DNA of 64,000 bases from NCBI GenBank assembly GCA_029255685.2, contig CM055315.2:56763181-56827180 (forward strand). Direction: 5' to 3'. The DNA comes from Silene conica (lineage: Eukaryota; Streptophyta; Magnoliopsida; Caryophyllales; Caryophyllaceae). How positions within the stretch are numbered: the stretch's first letter is position 1; every line of letters starts with the position of its first letter. Both the position numbers and the translations under genes were made by a program. Shown here piece by piece: positions 34,371 through 47,158 of this stretch. The notes below the pieces were generated by a model, which worked only from the letters and a program-made list of their open reading frames with translations, was not told the origin of the DNA and searched no databases.

Positions 34371-36463
34371 ATCACAAGACCCAATATTCTCCACATCGTA
34401 TTGTATAACAGAGATATACAATCAACTAAATACAATATAACACCACTCATGCAATAAGATATAAATAATTAACATATATCGGGTAATAACAGTTTACTCA
34501 TCACCATGTATACAGTATTCCCCTACCTCGATTTGCAGAACGGTAACCGAACAGCTGCCAGAAATATTCCACTTCGGCTCAGTTCCTATAAATAGTACTT
34601 ACTATCAATTTTTATTCACAACCAACCACTACTAATTGCTTCTTGATCATGTTCAAGACGATTTACTTGTCACAAAATGCATGTATACATATCAATTAAC
34701 GTTAACTCATTATTCACATCCATCATCCTTAGCCAAATATAAACTTACTAAATATAGCAAGAATTCAATTAACCAAATGTTACTAAGCAAGAGCAATAAC
34801 CATATAAGTAATTAATAATAAACATAATTCTCGTTTACAAAAATAATAACCATAACGATTCCAATGACATGATTAGTAATACTAATAACGTATATAACAT
34901 ATGACCATACAATTATAAATTCATAATAATAATAATAATATGCAACACTACAACATTCATGTTAAACAAACCTTACTATAATATTAATATTAATAATAAT
35001 AACAACATTAGTAATAATAATAAGAAGAAGAATAAATAATAGTAGTGTAAGTATTAATAACAATATTAATAACATTATTATCAAAACATTATAAAATCAT
35101 CATGCTAATAATAACTTGGACCAATAACCTTGCTAATCATAAAATATATTACCATTAACACCCATACTAAAACTTATAATAAACAACACAAAAGAACCCA
35201 AAACCAACGTATGACACGAGCAGCAACACTAACGTGAAACAGTTCGGTAACGAAACAGACCCCACGCCAACCCCCTTCACAAACATTGCACCTGACACCA
35301 CACACGACCACCACCCTCGCTCGTGACACCACCAGGCTCACCTCTGAGCCCTGGTGGTTCCAGAGACGAAGGCAGTGGCTGTCGACACCACAGGAACACT
35401 AACAACGACAGCTTTAAACCCAACACCCACGACATCCCCTGCTCCCCCTGTTCTGACACGATGCAAAAACCTCAAACGAAACCCACTATAAAACCCGTCA
35501 TGAACCCCAAGAACCACCGTGAGAACATCCATCTCAACACCCTAACTACCCCCTCCCTGCATCCCCCCACTTCCATCTAAAACACCAACGAAAGCCCATT
35601 CGAAGCAGACTGCAAACCCGACCGCTCATGACCCTGTTCTTATACGTCTTGACAAGAACTCTGACACGGTGGTAACTAACCCTAAACGACGGCCAACGGT
35701 GGTCACCAACGACATCACAAGGGTCCAAAACCTACATACTAACCTCATAGATAAAGATTACCCTAAGAATCAGATTGTATTCAAACATACACGATTAGAA
35801 TTTGGAATCAAAAAGAGAAAGGAAAACTGCGATTGTTTGAATGCTGGTGAACGTACCTATTTCCAGGTCATATCGAACCACCCTAGACCACCTCAGGCCA
35901 CCGTGTGCACCCTCCTCCTCCAACTCAGATGTGGCGGCTGCGATGTGTATGTAACTGTGATATGTCGATTAGGGTAGATTAGGGTTTTTTTGTCGAGATA
36001 AAACTAGGTCATGAAAGCTGAGGTTGTTATTTTATGTAAACGTGAATTGACATGGCCCATCAAAGGCAGCTATTGAACACGCATACCGAGGCCCAAAACC
36101 ACATTAAATCATGGATTCGACAAATAAGACCCATATTCGACGCTACACTAATATCATATAAGGTTTAGTAGTATTGTTCGATAACTTAATTATCGAATAT
36201 AAATTCTCACATAATTATCAAACGTCGATATAAATACTAATATTATCGTTATTGTAGAAATTAGCAAAATACATATCGAATAGAATATAAATATACTTCG
36301 TCTTAACGAATAATATAAAACAACTCATTATTCAGACTATGAAAATTACGGGTATTACAGTTTCCCAATCCTTAAAATTAGTGCCTTGCTTCCTAAGCTT
36401 GCAACGATACATAAAGGATTGGAGCCATGAAACGTGTGGGAGTGGTGGAGCATTATTTGCCAT

Positions 36464-38925
36464 CGATGATTGATTGTTGAAAAGGAACTACAATAAAATA
36501 AAGGAATTAATACACAATTATCGTTTTAATGATTAATTTAAACTTGTAAATTATAAACAAGTTAAACATCTACTTAATGATCTCTTACCCAATTAAGTAA
36601 ATGATCCCGAGACCCAAATACACACTAACTTGGGCACGGTTTAGCCGATACATCCCTCATTAATATGACTTGGTAGATTAACCCTTTAATTGATTCTACT
36701 TTTAGAACTCTCGGTCGATAAAATTACACTAATTCTTATCTTAGCCCGAACTTATTACCACTACGGTGGCTCGAATACCTTCGTCGAGATCAACCAAATT
36801 TCGAGAACGTAATCATATTACCCCACTTCACCAACGTAATAAGGTTTGCACCGCGGTTTAGCCGAGCCTACTCCCTTATGAAGAAGATCCTTCGCGGCTT
36901 CTTTACTATTTGGTAAAGGCTATGTCTCGATTTTAAATAACGTAAGAGATCTTGTCAATTTATTATCTATCTCCTTTAAGTGAACTAAGTCGGTGAATTA
37001 TCGATAAATTGATTGACACGGTCGATAAAATCGATAGAATGCATGATTTGAATGACGATTTTGGCTATGCATGCAAACATGATAAGCATAAATAAAAGCA
37101 TAAAACTTTAAAAGCATAAGTAAAACCCTAGTATGGCCTTTCCTAAAATAGAAAATAAAGTAAATTACAAATTCGGAAACCAACTCCTTTGGTCCCTTGA
37201 ACTTCACACGAGGCACGCATCCCAAGGCAAACTCCGTCTTGGTCGGAACTCCTTTCCGAAAGGCACCGTCTTCTAGGATCTCCGGAATTACAAATAATTA
37301 CAAATTTTCTATCTATTTTATACATTATAAAATAAAACAATAAAATAAAGTGATACGAGACCACATTAAATTACAACCGAATCGATAACCCCTTACATTA
37401 CGGGAATTAACGATTAAAAACTAAGCCATACTAAGCAAATACATAATTCCAAATTATGTAAATATAAATTATGACATTCATAAATATATAAATAAATATG
37501 CAATGCTTATGAATAATGCAAAACCTAAGCCAAATCATCCTATTTAAACACATTTTAAATATCGTTATTCGTAATAACACGGTTTTATGGAATAACGTGA
37601 TTTAAACAATTTTAAAATCACTAATCATTCTATGAATCACTATTCACGAATTAGTTAAGTTTCCTAATACATTTTAGGATTCAAAATTTAGTCTTACTCA
37701 AATTTCGAAATAACTTAACCTTTTATTTTAATATTGTTCGGTTTTAATCGGTTTTACGGGAAATAGCATTAAAATAATCAAACGAGTCATAAAAATTTCG
37801 AAAATTCAAAATTCAAAATTTTGAACATACTGAAAATTTCTTAAAATTTCAGATCCTTAAAACTTAAATATTTTCGAAATACACTATTTATTTCGTAAAA
37901 TAGCCGTGTAAAATGCGCAATTAGACGAAAATTCAAAAAATTACCTTAAAATAATGCAATAAAATACTAATAAATTTTTTACATCTTCCAAGACACTCAA
38001 AGTGACTGAAAAATGCAGGAAAAAATCAGATGCACACTGTTTTAGAATTGGAATAATGATTATGACTCTTACAATACTCAATCTCCATTTTTAACTTTTA
38101 AAATTAAAATTTAAAATTTCAGAAACTTTTGGTACTTAATAAACATATGTTGATGATCATATCTAATATGAATAATATGGGTGAATTTTTTGGACCATTT
38201 TAGCAACCTTTACTATCTTTAATAAATCGTGTCATATATTGCTCGATTTTACCGATTAAAATCATTTCTCATGCAAAATTCGAAATAATTAGCTCAAAAA
38301 TTACATGCATTCTAGAAATAATATATATGACACTATATAAAATTTTTATGGTCAAATTCAAACTTAAACTATTTAAGCTAAAATATGTCACTAATATTAC
38401 GATTTTTACGATAAAAATCAATATTCATGCAATATTAAAGAAACATTTCTGGAATATTCATCATATATTTAATATATTGCATGTGACATCTACAAAAAAG
38501 TTTATAGTTAAATTCATAATATAAATATTTAACCCATATTTATCTCATTTTATGACTATTTAACCTTTAAAAATCATAAACCATGCATAAAAACTCATAA
38601 ATTTTCAAAATTATATATATTCATAATATGTTAAATTCATGTGAGAACATATTTAAAATTCTTGGCCAGAAAAATTATTTAGCTATTTTTCCCATAATAA
38701 AACATTTTTAACCAATTTTAAGCATAAATTAAACAATTTAATTATAATATTGAACAATATTATTCCATAAATCATCAAAATGACTTAAAACTATTATAAG
38801 ACCAAAAAATATACATGCATAAAATTTTCTTGCATATCCTATATATACTAATCATTTTCGTTTTTAATTAAAATCGCATTTTCTCGCAAAAACGTAAAAA
38901 CCGAGTTGCATGCAAGCAACCTAAT
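36464..38925 (-). other. D leader region
   Basis: About 2.5 kb between gag start and primer site on the minus strand, non-coding and AT-rich, homologous to the leader of B (15371-17795). Confidence 0.7.
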
Positions 38926-38937
38926 GCTCTGATACCA
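38926..38937 (-). other. primer binding site of D
   Basis: The minus strand reads TGGTATCAGAGC two bases after the LTR end TTCA. It is complementary to initiator Met tRNA and fixes the minus orientation of D. Confidence 0.92.
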
Positions 38938-38939
38938 CT

Positions 38940-40206
38940 TGAAGTAAAACGTGAGTCATACTAACATGTTCTAAGAGTCGTCAGTCTTACTAATAGTTTA
39001 ACAAATTAACTCATTAATTTAGTCGATCTTATGCATGCAAAGTAAATGCGGAACAACAATGGAAAGGGTCTTACAATCGGTCCGAGAAATGCTAGGACGA
39101 TCCTCCACGGAGCAACCAAGATAGCTTGCCTCCTTTACGATGCACCAAGACCTACCCTTAAATACAGAATGCAAGCACGGACTAGGTGAACAAACAAACG
39201 GTTTTTACCTTAAACAAGTTCTAACTTTATTAGAACCTTAACCGAAAATATTGTAATACTTATTATGATATTATCAAATAATATTATGAGGTTTTTATAA
39301 TTTTCTCACACTAGAATTTAGTATGCTCTTATTAACTTATGTATGAAAAAAACTCTTTTGTATGTGTCTTACACATATATGTAGAGGGATGGGAGAGGGT
39401 GAGTTGTGTCGTGTGGGTTAAGCCCTAGGGAAGGGTTAGAGCCAAATTTGGCTTACCCATAATCATAGGCTCTTTAGCCAATAATTAGAGTTAAGGCTAT
39501 GTTGTCATCATGTCTCTTAAAATGAATTAAACAATTTAATTCACCCATAACACAAAACCACACGGTCCATTAAGTTATAAAATGAACTCCATTTTACAAT
39601 TATACTTTTGTACAAATGATAAAATGTAACATCCCATGTCACATAATTTATTTGTATTAATTTTAAAATAAACATTTATCAAATAAATATTATTTCAAAA
39701 TTAATTAAATCATATTTAACAAAATTAATTTAGTAGTCCGTAATTACCGTCCCAATAAATGGTTATTATAATAATCGTCAATACGATATACAACAATTGT
39801 CATAACCATGATTCATTCATATTCAAATCTCGACATTTCATAAATATCGATTAAAATTTGATAATCGACACATTTCAATTCAAATATAAATCTTACTTTA
39901 AGATTCAACCTCTGATTACTCGATATACGGTTTTAAGGAGTTCGATCAATTCGTATCATACATAATTGATCAATACATTTATTTAAGGAGTTAGTCCTAT
40001 AGGTGTGACCTAAAGGGATCAACTGACCACCACCGTCATACGACAGTAATGTCAAACTCTAGTCAGCCAATCATTACTGATTAATGTTGGTCAGTTGACA
40101 ATATCAAATATCAGATCGTCCCTTGCATATTCTTTTCATAAGATTTATGACAATGATTTTTATCACTGTCGTGATCGCACTACTGTTGAGGACACATTTC
40201 CCAACA
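38940..40206 (-). repeat. 5' LTR of D
   Basis: 1267 bp, partner of 3637-4903, followed by target copy CTTGT at 40207-40211. About 29 differences from the partner counted by eye. Confidence 0.93.
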
Positions 40207-40211
40207 CTTGT

Positions 40212-42185
40212 AGTTCATGAATTATGAAAATTTTAACGATAAAAGTAAACGATTTACAAGGCTAGTACTCCCATAAATCACATGTCAACCAATTACTAAT
40301 TCAATACATCATGATCAGATTTTAAATATAGCAATATGCAATTCACTTTATGGCATACCAATATACCTAGAGAAAAACTATAAAGATTATAATCGTAGGG
40401 AACTAGACAGAGGTAAACCATCAATATACGAAAGAACATCAACAAGATTCACATTGTTCAAAATAATCACAATTACGTATAACAATTAGATTGATATATC
40501 ATGCTAATAAGTTTACCAGTTAAATTTCATTCTACCACTTGGCAAGACTCTTCTCCGATAAACATGATTTTAACATCACATACGAACATCACATAATTAT
40601 ATTGAGGCATAACACTAGAAAGTAAGAGGGTCGGTATAATTGAAACTATTTCACATAAAAATTAGTGAAATGAAGAAGGTTACGTTATCATATAGTAAGG
40701 TTCATATTCATTTTATATGCCTAATATTCATGTTATTAATGCCATGTCAGGATATCACATGGTCACGTCACATAATACACATTTGATTAAACTTTTATAT
40801 GAAACTTACATAACTCACAATTTCACCAATCTAACCTTATGCAGCAACTTACAAAAACCATAATTAAATAACCCCTTAGCTATCGTGCGAGCGATTATAG
40901 TTTTTAGAAAATATAAAGAATTAGCTAATCATAGGAAAAAGAATCGAATGCATATCTCGAGGGAATTATATATAACGTTTTTTTTACAACTCAGTTGGTC
41001 TGAACAAAACTTTACAGCAATTCGACAGAAAAATTGGACAACTTGCAAAAATCACTATAAAATAACGACTCGTTAAGATTTTACGTGGCTTATCATTTCT
41101 GAAACGTGAATGAATACTATGAACAGTAGAGTTGGAATTATGCATAAATAGTAACCATGTTTTAAATGATTTCATTTTCAAAAACCCGAGTTAAAACAGA
41201 ACTGTGCAGAAACAATTTGACCACTGTCGACTAAAATATTTATTTCTCTCAAAATATAACTCCTATTAACATGAAACAAAAAGTATTGGAAAGCCAACTC
41301 AGAAGGTTATCATACATAATATTTTCATACTCAAATATAGAACACATTTAAAATGACGGCCCGTACAAACAAGGTAACATTCTGGAAATTTATTAAAATT
41401 TTGGTTCCGTTACAATTTCACATTACTACATCGAAACTCAACCATTCTTCTTCCGATCCTAATCACGTTGACATATCATTTGAAGCACAGACATCACCAC
41501 ATTAACATGTATGCATCATTCAAACTGTAATTGTCATCTAGAACACGGTAAAGATTTCGAAACTGAAAGTAGCATCAACTAAATAACTAAATATTTATAC
41601 ATGTATATACAAATGTAACACATAACTATATGTCGTTCATGGCTTGCGGCAACACATTCCGCATATCACTAGACATGGATTACTAATATATATAAGTCTG
41701 ATCATTCATATCCAGATACCGACAATATATTACATAGTTACGATAATCCTTTGATAACCAGGTAATCACATGGACATTTCAAACACAAAAATCATATGAT
41801 TACATCACTCTTAACTATTGCTCAACACATACACATCCATACCCTTGAAATTTCAATTCAATCATCTAGCTCAATCTACATTTCAATATCAAACATAATC
41901 TTTCAATAACATCATTAACCATAGTTCACATATTACTTACCTCATTCTTCTCCTGTAAGAATGTTAGTATAATATAACTAGGTCACTATACAATCTACCA
42001 CACTCTTTAATTACTCTCATTGGATTCCCGAGATAGAACCGAAAGGGACCATGGTTTGGTGTGAGGGGCCCCCTAACTCATCCCGTTCCTTTTTAGGGCT
42101 CCTATCAGTTTCATCTCGGGGTTCATTTTATTTGACTTTTCCTACGTTCATTATTATTCATTTGGTTTAGGCCTGAGGATCGTTC
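40212..42185 (-). other. internal/leader DNA of old Gypsy-type region H (first junction)
   Basis: On the minus strand it follows the primer site at 42186-42197. The part from about 41600 to 42185 resembles the leader at 43032-43520 (shared blocks near the GGGGTTCATTTTATTT and CATATC(A/G)CTAGACATG motifs). From 40212 to about 41600 I recognise no coding sequence. It continues leftwards at 3288-3636 across insertion D. Confidence 0.55.
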
Positions 42186-42382
42186 TCTCTGATACCACTT
42201 TGTAACACCCCCATTTATTTAAGAGCCTTTAACCAGACATTCTCAAATAAATAGAACTGTTACCATCTCGGAACGACCGAGGTAGTGAATAACAAAGTAA
42301 AACTCCCAAGGTACATTATATAAAAGTGATAAAATTTAACTTGATATTACAGAAACTACATGAGTATGCGAAATAAAGTACA
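42186..42382 (-). repeat. Gypsy LTR 3' fragment with primer site
   Basis: The minus strand has the last ~180 bp of the E/F/H-type LTR (ending AAATGGGGGTGTTACA at 42201), then a primer site TGGTATCAGAGA-like at 42186-42197. Its right edge at about 42382 is fused directly to a gag fragment, so it is a recombination or deletion scar. Confidence 0.75.
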
Positions 42383-42986
42383 AGATGTCCCGGACTGTGG
42401 TGGGCGGAGCTGCAATCAGTCTCTTCTTGATGGCGATTGATAACCCCCTCTCAAATTTCATTGCCAGCATGGCATCGTCAAACCCGATGTCCCCCACATA
42501 GCTCACCAACTGGATAAATTTTCTGTAGTAGGCCTCTACTGTCATGTCTTCCGTCATCCTGAAGGTATCAAACTCCTCCCTTAGCTTGCTTTTCTGGAAT
42601 TCTGGTAGAAACACTTCATATAAGATCCTCTTGAATGCGATCCAAGCAACAAACTCGGTCTCATCCTCTCTAGCTGCCTCTCGGATCTCCCCCTTGTTCC
42701 CGGTCCACCAGTCTCCAGCCATACCCCTCAGATAGTGGGTTGCTTGGTCAACCCTCAATTCTTCAGGGCAATCCACCAACTCGAACAAGTTACTGAATTC
42801 CCGGCACCAGGCTCCTAGCAAATGAGGTTCCCCCTCCCCGGTGAATTGGGTAGGGTGATGCCTCGCGATAATCGTGCTCATCTTCGCGGAGTCCATACGT
42901 TTGGCCTTTAGGGCCTCATTCTCAGCTATCAAACGGTCCAATTCCTCTTGCGTGAGGTTAGCGACATTGTTTCTTCGTGGAGGCAT
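42383..42986 (-). pseudogene. Gypsy gag fragment of H (fossil)
   Basis: Seen: starts MPPRRNNVANLTQEELDRLI and has the Ty3/Gypsy gag core: HHPTQFTGEGEP, ATHYLRGMAGDWW, FLPEFQKSKLREEF and the ERGLS...KKRL stretch. It is cut short at the junction with the LTR fragment at about 42382, and no zinc knuckle, protease or pol follows. In the family gag packages the element RNA. It is a truncated fossil. Confidence 0.85.
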
Positions 42987-43535
42987 ACTATAACACAAAG
43001 AAAAGGAATGAGTCCCGACGCATGTGGGCACCCATTTGCGTTAGGGCTAAAGTCCCTAAACAATAAAGTCTATCATTAACTAACAGATTGAATAACATAT
43101 ATCTGTAATGTGGCCCGGGGTTCACATAACCGCATATCGCTAGACATGATGTATTTACTATTATAATTCAAATCACTTCATGCATCCATATTAACATACG
43201 CTTCTTGTATTCATATGAATAAAACCCTTTCATGCTCATGCCCTCACTGGCTATTCCAAACGGTCACATATACTAAGAGTTCTCGTAACATACTTATCAC
43301 AGTATGCCATCACTTCCATCACCTCCTAATCTACCCTTTTTCTCTCGTATATTCACTCTGGGTTCCCGGGTAAAGCTGAGAGGGCCAATGGTTCGGTGTG
43401 AGGGGGCCCCAGACTCATACTTTTCCTTTAGTGTGCTCCTAACAGTCCTAACCCGGGGTTCATTTTATTTAGACTCTCCTACATTCATTGGGTTCATTAG
43501 GTTAGGCCTGAGGATCGTTCGCTCTGATACCACTT
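42987..43535 (-). other. H leader and primer site (second junction)
   Basis: Non-coding leader between gag and LTR. The primer site, the reverse complement of TGGTATCAGAGC, is at 43521-43532, three bases from the LTR end TGTTACA. Confidence 0.8.
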
Positions 43536-43937
43536 TGTAACACCCCCATTTATTTAAGGGCCTGTACTAGGACTCCCCAGATAAATAAGGGTGTTACCAT
43601 CTCGGTTTCCCGAGGCAGTAGATACAAAGGAAAGATAAACAGTACTTTAATTAGATAAAGTTAACTCAAAGAACCAGTTCATACAACTGAATTATAAAAA
43701 CTATTTTGGTGAAACAAAAGTACAACTCGTGAGAAAACTACTATGGTGATCTAAACTCTAGGCAGGTCCGGATCCAAGCTTCTCCCTTCCCTTAGCTCTC
43801 ATAGTCTCAACACCTATCAATCTGCTCCCCAATAAATTGGTTCATCATAGGTGATCACGAATACACGGGGTCAACCACGAGGTTGAGCAGAGGAAAACTA
43901 TAAACAAACCACATTACTATAAATAGAAAGTTGATCG

Positions 43938-44080
43938 TCTCCGCTCCGAATCACAAGACCCATTATTCTCCACACCAATCACAAGACCCATTAACTCCGC
44001 ACCGATCACAAGACCCATTATCTCCGCACCAATCACAAGACCCATTATCTCCGCACCAATCACAAGACCCATTAACTCAT
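43938..44080. repeat. 27-28-bp minisatellite in the LTR of H
   Basis: About five units containing CTCCGCACC(A/G)ATCACAAGACC. The unit is related to the F array (34197-34370) but has a different second half. Confidence 0.85.
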
Positions 44081-45608
44081 CACCTCGTAGCGTATCTCAG
44101 AATGATATAAATAAATAGCACAATATAACGATCATATGATATTATAAACAAACATGGTTAATACCAAATAACAGTAGATTACTCATCTTTATATACAAGT
44201 ATTTCCCCTACCTGAAATAGCAGGAAATGCAGATAAATCCGAGGCTTGTTTAGAAATGTTCCACGCGAAACTCGCTACCTAAACAGGTATACGTAACGAA
44301 TTAATAATCTTCCCGAACCCCCTTAACAACCACACTTACTATAAATAGAAACCTTCCCTAAGTAGAAAGTTTCCAAAAATAGAAACTTTCCAATTATAGA
44401 AACTTTCCAAATATAATAATATATATCCCGGCTTAATAATTTCCCGACTCGCATCTTTAAATAATACGACCCAGAACCATGACGAGATAATATAGTATTA
44501 ATTACAACACTATTAAAAATAACAATATTCACCTTAATAAAAATAGATAATAATAATAAGTAGTAATAATGAGTAATAATAATAAAGTAATAATAGTAAT
44601 AAAAATATCGCAAAACAGCCCCAACACCCGAATACACGACCCGTGACTTCAGCCCTTCGCACCACCATCCACAGCCCCTTCGAACACCAACCACCACCAC
44701 ATCCCGACACCACTGGCAACACTCCACCCCTACGACACCATGAACCCCGTCGCCGTCCGCCGGCGAGTCAGACCAGGCCTCTAAACTCAGGCCTGACCTG
44801 CGTTTATCGTTCCAAAACCCCCCTTAAAACAGACTTCATTCGACAACCCTGTACGCCCCTTAACAACACCGTGACCGCTACCCAAACACCATCCTGACAC
44901 CAGACACCTTAAACATGGTGGTACCACCGCATCGACCTCCCCCGAGTCAGCGGTGGTGCCACCCCCAAACAACCAGACTCATAAAATATAAAAGAAACCC
45001 AGACAGAATCACGAACTAACCACCCTATTCGACCCTGTTCACGCCACCTGAGACTACCCCACCAACCACCATAAGCCTTCCCTGACCACCACCTGCTCTT
45101 TTACCAAAACCACCTCACAGAACAAAAAGAGAAAGAGCATCGATGTTGATAATAAGGTTGCTGGTCAGACATGGGTCTAACACAAACAGAGGTACCCCAT
45201 GACTGTCGTCACAAAACCGCCTCCCTGACGCAGTACGGTGGCTGACACAACCACGACAAACACTAGACACGACACAAAAACCGCCAGGACCATCTTACCC
45301 GAATGAACTAAACAAAATAACCACATAACACGACCCAAACTTGTTGAAGAAAAGCAGACCCGAAAAGTGAACAAAACAGTATTGACGTTAGCATACCTAC
45401 TTTTCCGACGTTTCGACCACCTTATGCCCGCCTTAGAGTCACCGTGATTACTGCCTCTCTATTCTATGTTGTGACGGCTGTGGGTATGGGGTGTTGGAAT
45501 GAGGATTAGGGTAAGGGTTGAGTTTATGAAAGGTGTTAAAAGGTGACGGTAGGATGGTCTCCTAGTAGGGTTTTGTGGAGTTGTTCTCAAAACAGCCGTG
45601 GGCTTGGG

Positions 45609-47153
45609 TGATGCGTGTCTATTTTATGATGTTTTTCATCTATTTTTACAGGCATTTGGTCGCTCATTTACTATGTTTTAGCCCTTATTTCCCAACAATC
45701 GTGTACTTTCGTATTTTTATGCACTTTTGCAGATTTATGCGGAAAAGGGACGATTTTGCACCAAATTTATGCCCTCGGGGTCTTTGCATAATTAAGGAAC
45801 GAAGGAAAGTCAACAGGAATCATTAATCAAGTATCAAAAGTCAAACCCGAGACGAATCAAAGCAATCTTATGCAGCAACGGGTCGACCGACCTACTATAT
45901 GGGTCGGCCGACCAGTTCTTTAAAGCCCAGAATTCCCGAAGCCCGTAAAAGAGGTCGACCGACCCACAAATCAGGTCGACCGACCTCAGCGAAGCCCAGA
46001 AGCATTTTCGGAAATCGATTAGAAGTATGAAGTCTTTAGGAAACTCTTATTTTCTGCCCTATATAAACTAATCTTTTGTTTAGGGTTAGCATTCATTCAC
46101 ATATCAAGAAATAATTCAGTTTTCTAGCAAGTTACAATCTAATTCTTAATTTAGTTTTATTCCGTCTTTAGTTTATTTGTAATCTTTCAATAACTCTCAA
46201 GCATTCAATAAAGTTTGTTTCTTTCTGCCTTAATTCGGATTTCTGGTAATTACTCTCTGAATCTAGTTTCATTATTGTTCTTATTATTGTTGCATCCGGT
46301 TTAAGTTAGAATCCCAAGCTTTATTAATTCTTGCATGTTTAGATTATCGTTCACCATGTTTTCCATATCAAATCTCGTTTTTATTATTGTTCCAGTAATT
46401 ATGAGTAGCTAAATTTCATATGTTAGGATGTAGGGGATGAATATGCATAGGTAACGTAAATTCCGAGACCGACCTGTAGCAGAGCCGTGGTCGGCCGACT
46501 CAAATAATGGGTCGGTCGACCAAGGCGGTGGTCGACCGACTGGACTAGCCGGTCGGTCGACCCACTCGCGTCTGTATTCTGTTTCGTCTTTCTTTGTCGA
46601 CTATAATACCCTACAATGAGACTGAAAGGAGACTTGTAGGATGTTAGTAATGACCTACCCAAGATTGAGAGATACGGGAAGGGCATTGGTTTACACCTTA
46701 AGACGGCTATGCTACTTAAGACTGAAAGGTATGTGACCTAGGATTTAGGAATCACCCTTATTGTTGACACCCAATAATTGTGAGACCTAGGAACTAATAG
46801 CATAGGCCGAAAGGAGCTATTAGGCACCATAGACCGAAAGGATATGTTACACCCCTTACACGACTGCAATACATGTTGACCTTAGGATTTATGTTACCTT
46901 AGCTATTTATTACCCACACATCCTAGCATCCCTTTTATTATATTTTATTCTCATCTTTTATTATTTGTTTGTTTTTATCTTCGCCTTAGACTTAGTGAAC
47001 AACCAATCAAACCCCCAAATTTGTTACCTTTAAACATAAACATCAAACAATAAACATTCCCCACCTCTTTGTGGTTCGACCCTTACTATCGCTATCTATA
47101 GTTTTAGTTTGGTTTATAAATTTCATCTTTGGTACCCTCAACGACGGGCATCA
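45609..47153 (+). repeat. 5' LTR of element I
   Basis: 1545 bp, TGATGCGTGTC to GGGCATCA. It contains four pairs of the GGTCGACCGACC-type motif (pairs starting at 45881, 45953, 46489 and 46530) and a likely TATA box CCTATATAAAC at about 46059-46069 for transcription of the element. Confidence 0.93.
45881..45985. repeat. paired-motif cassette in 5' LTR of I
   Basis: Motifs at 45881-45892, 45902-45913, 45953-45964 and 45974-45985: GGTCGACCGACC, GGTCGGCCGACC, GGTCGACCGACC, GGTCGACCGACC. Spacing is 21 bp within a pair and 72 bp between pairs. A second cluster in the same LTR (46489-46562) has four motifs in two 21-bp pairs. Confidence 0.95.
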
Positions 47154-47158
47154 AATTT

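Larger units (their letters stand above)
26671..36359 (-). mobile_element. solo LTR F, interrupted by a CACTA transposon
   Basis: Seen: in minus orientation the LTR starts TGTAATACCCG (right end, 36359) and ends GGGGTGTTACA (left end, 26671), with a perfect target duplication GTTTC at 26666-26670 and 36360-36364. Minus the CACTA element and its target it is about 2.56 kb, close to E. No internal region is attached, so it is a solo LTR, inserted in the gag of D. It contains a 27-bp minisatellite at 34197-34370 and a TAA-rich tract. Confidence 0.9.
26022..36463 (-). pseudogene. gag of D, split by insertion F (fossil)
   Basis: Seen: on the minus strand the N-terminus (MANNAPPLPHVSW..., from 36463) lies right of F, and the rest (EPDLQERMIMLSTANEIYTKL to a lysine-rich tail with KGKGKK) lies left of it at 26022-26516. 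Both match the gag of B. Apart from the large insertion there are a few further breaks. In the family gag forms the particle shell and binds RNA; this copy cannot make a whole protein. Confidence 0.8.
3637..40206 (-). mobile_element. gag-only copia-like element D, host of three nested insertions
   Basis: Seen: 1267-bp LTRs at 3637-4903 and 38940-40206 in minus orientation, starting TGTTGGGAAATG and ending TTCA, with a 5-bp target duplication CTTGT at 3632-3636 and 40207-40211. The primer site is complementary to initiator Met tRNA (38926-38937 on the minus strand) and the polypurine tract abuts 4904. Its own sequence lies at 3637-6580, 22377-22387, 25263-26670 and 36365-40206; the rest is B, E and F. 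Only a gag is recognisable and no pol was found, so it is non-autonomous and resembles the TR-GAG class. About 29 LTR differences counted by eye (2.3%) suggest roughly one million years at 1.3e-8 per site per year. Gag is broken, mainly by insertion F. Confidence 0.9.

Noticed and set aside
34088-34450. Repeat protein with GVYLALDRC units
   Set aside because: Translation of the 27-bp minisatellite in LTR F; 27 is divisible by three, so the frame stays open by chance.
35277-35977. Clustered frames on both strands around 35.3-36.0 kb
   Set aside because: GC-rich part of LTR F matching the GC-rich part of E (22.9-23.8 kb); overlapping frames on both strands, none conserved.
45177-45374. 65-codon minus frame, and the 84-codon plus frame at 44643-44897
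   Set aside because: Proline/valine-rich translations of the CCACC-rich part of the LTR of H, without domain or conserved counterpart in E or F.
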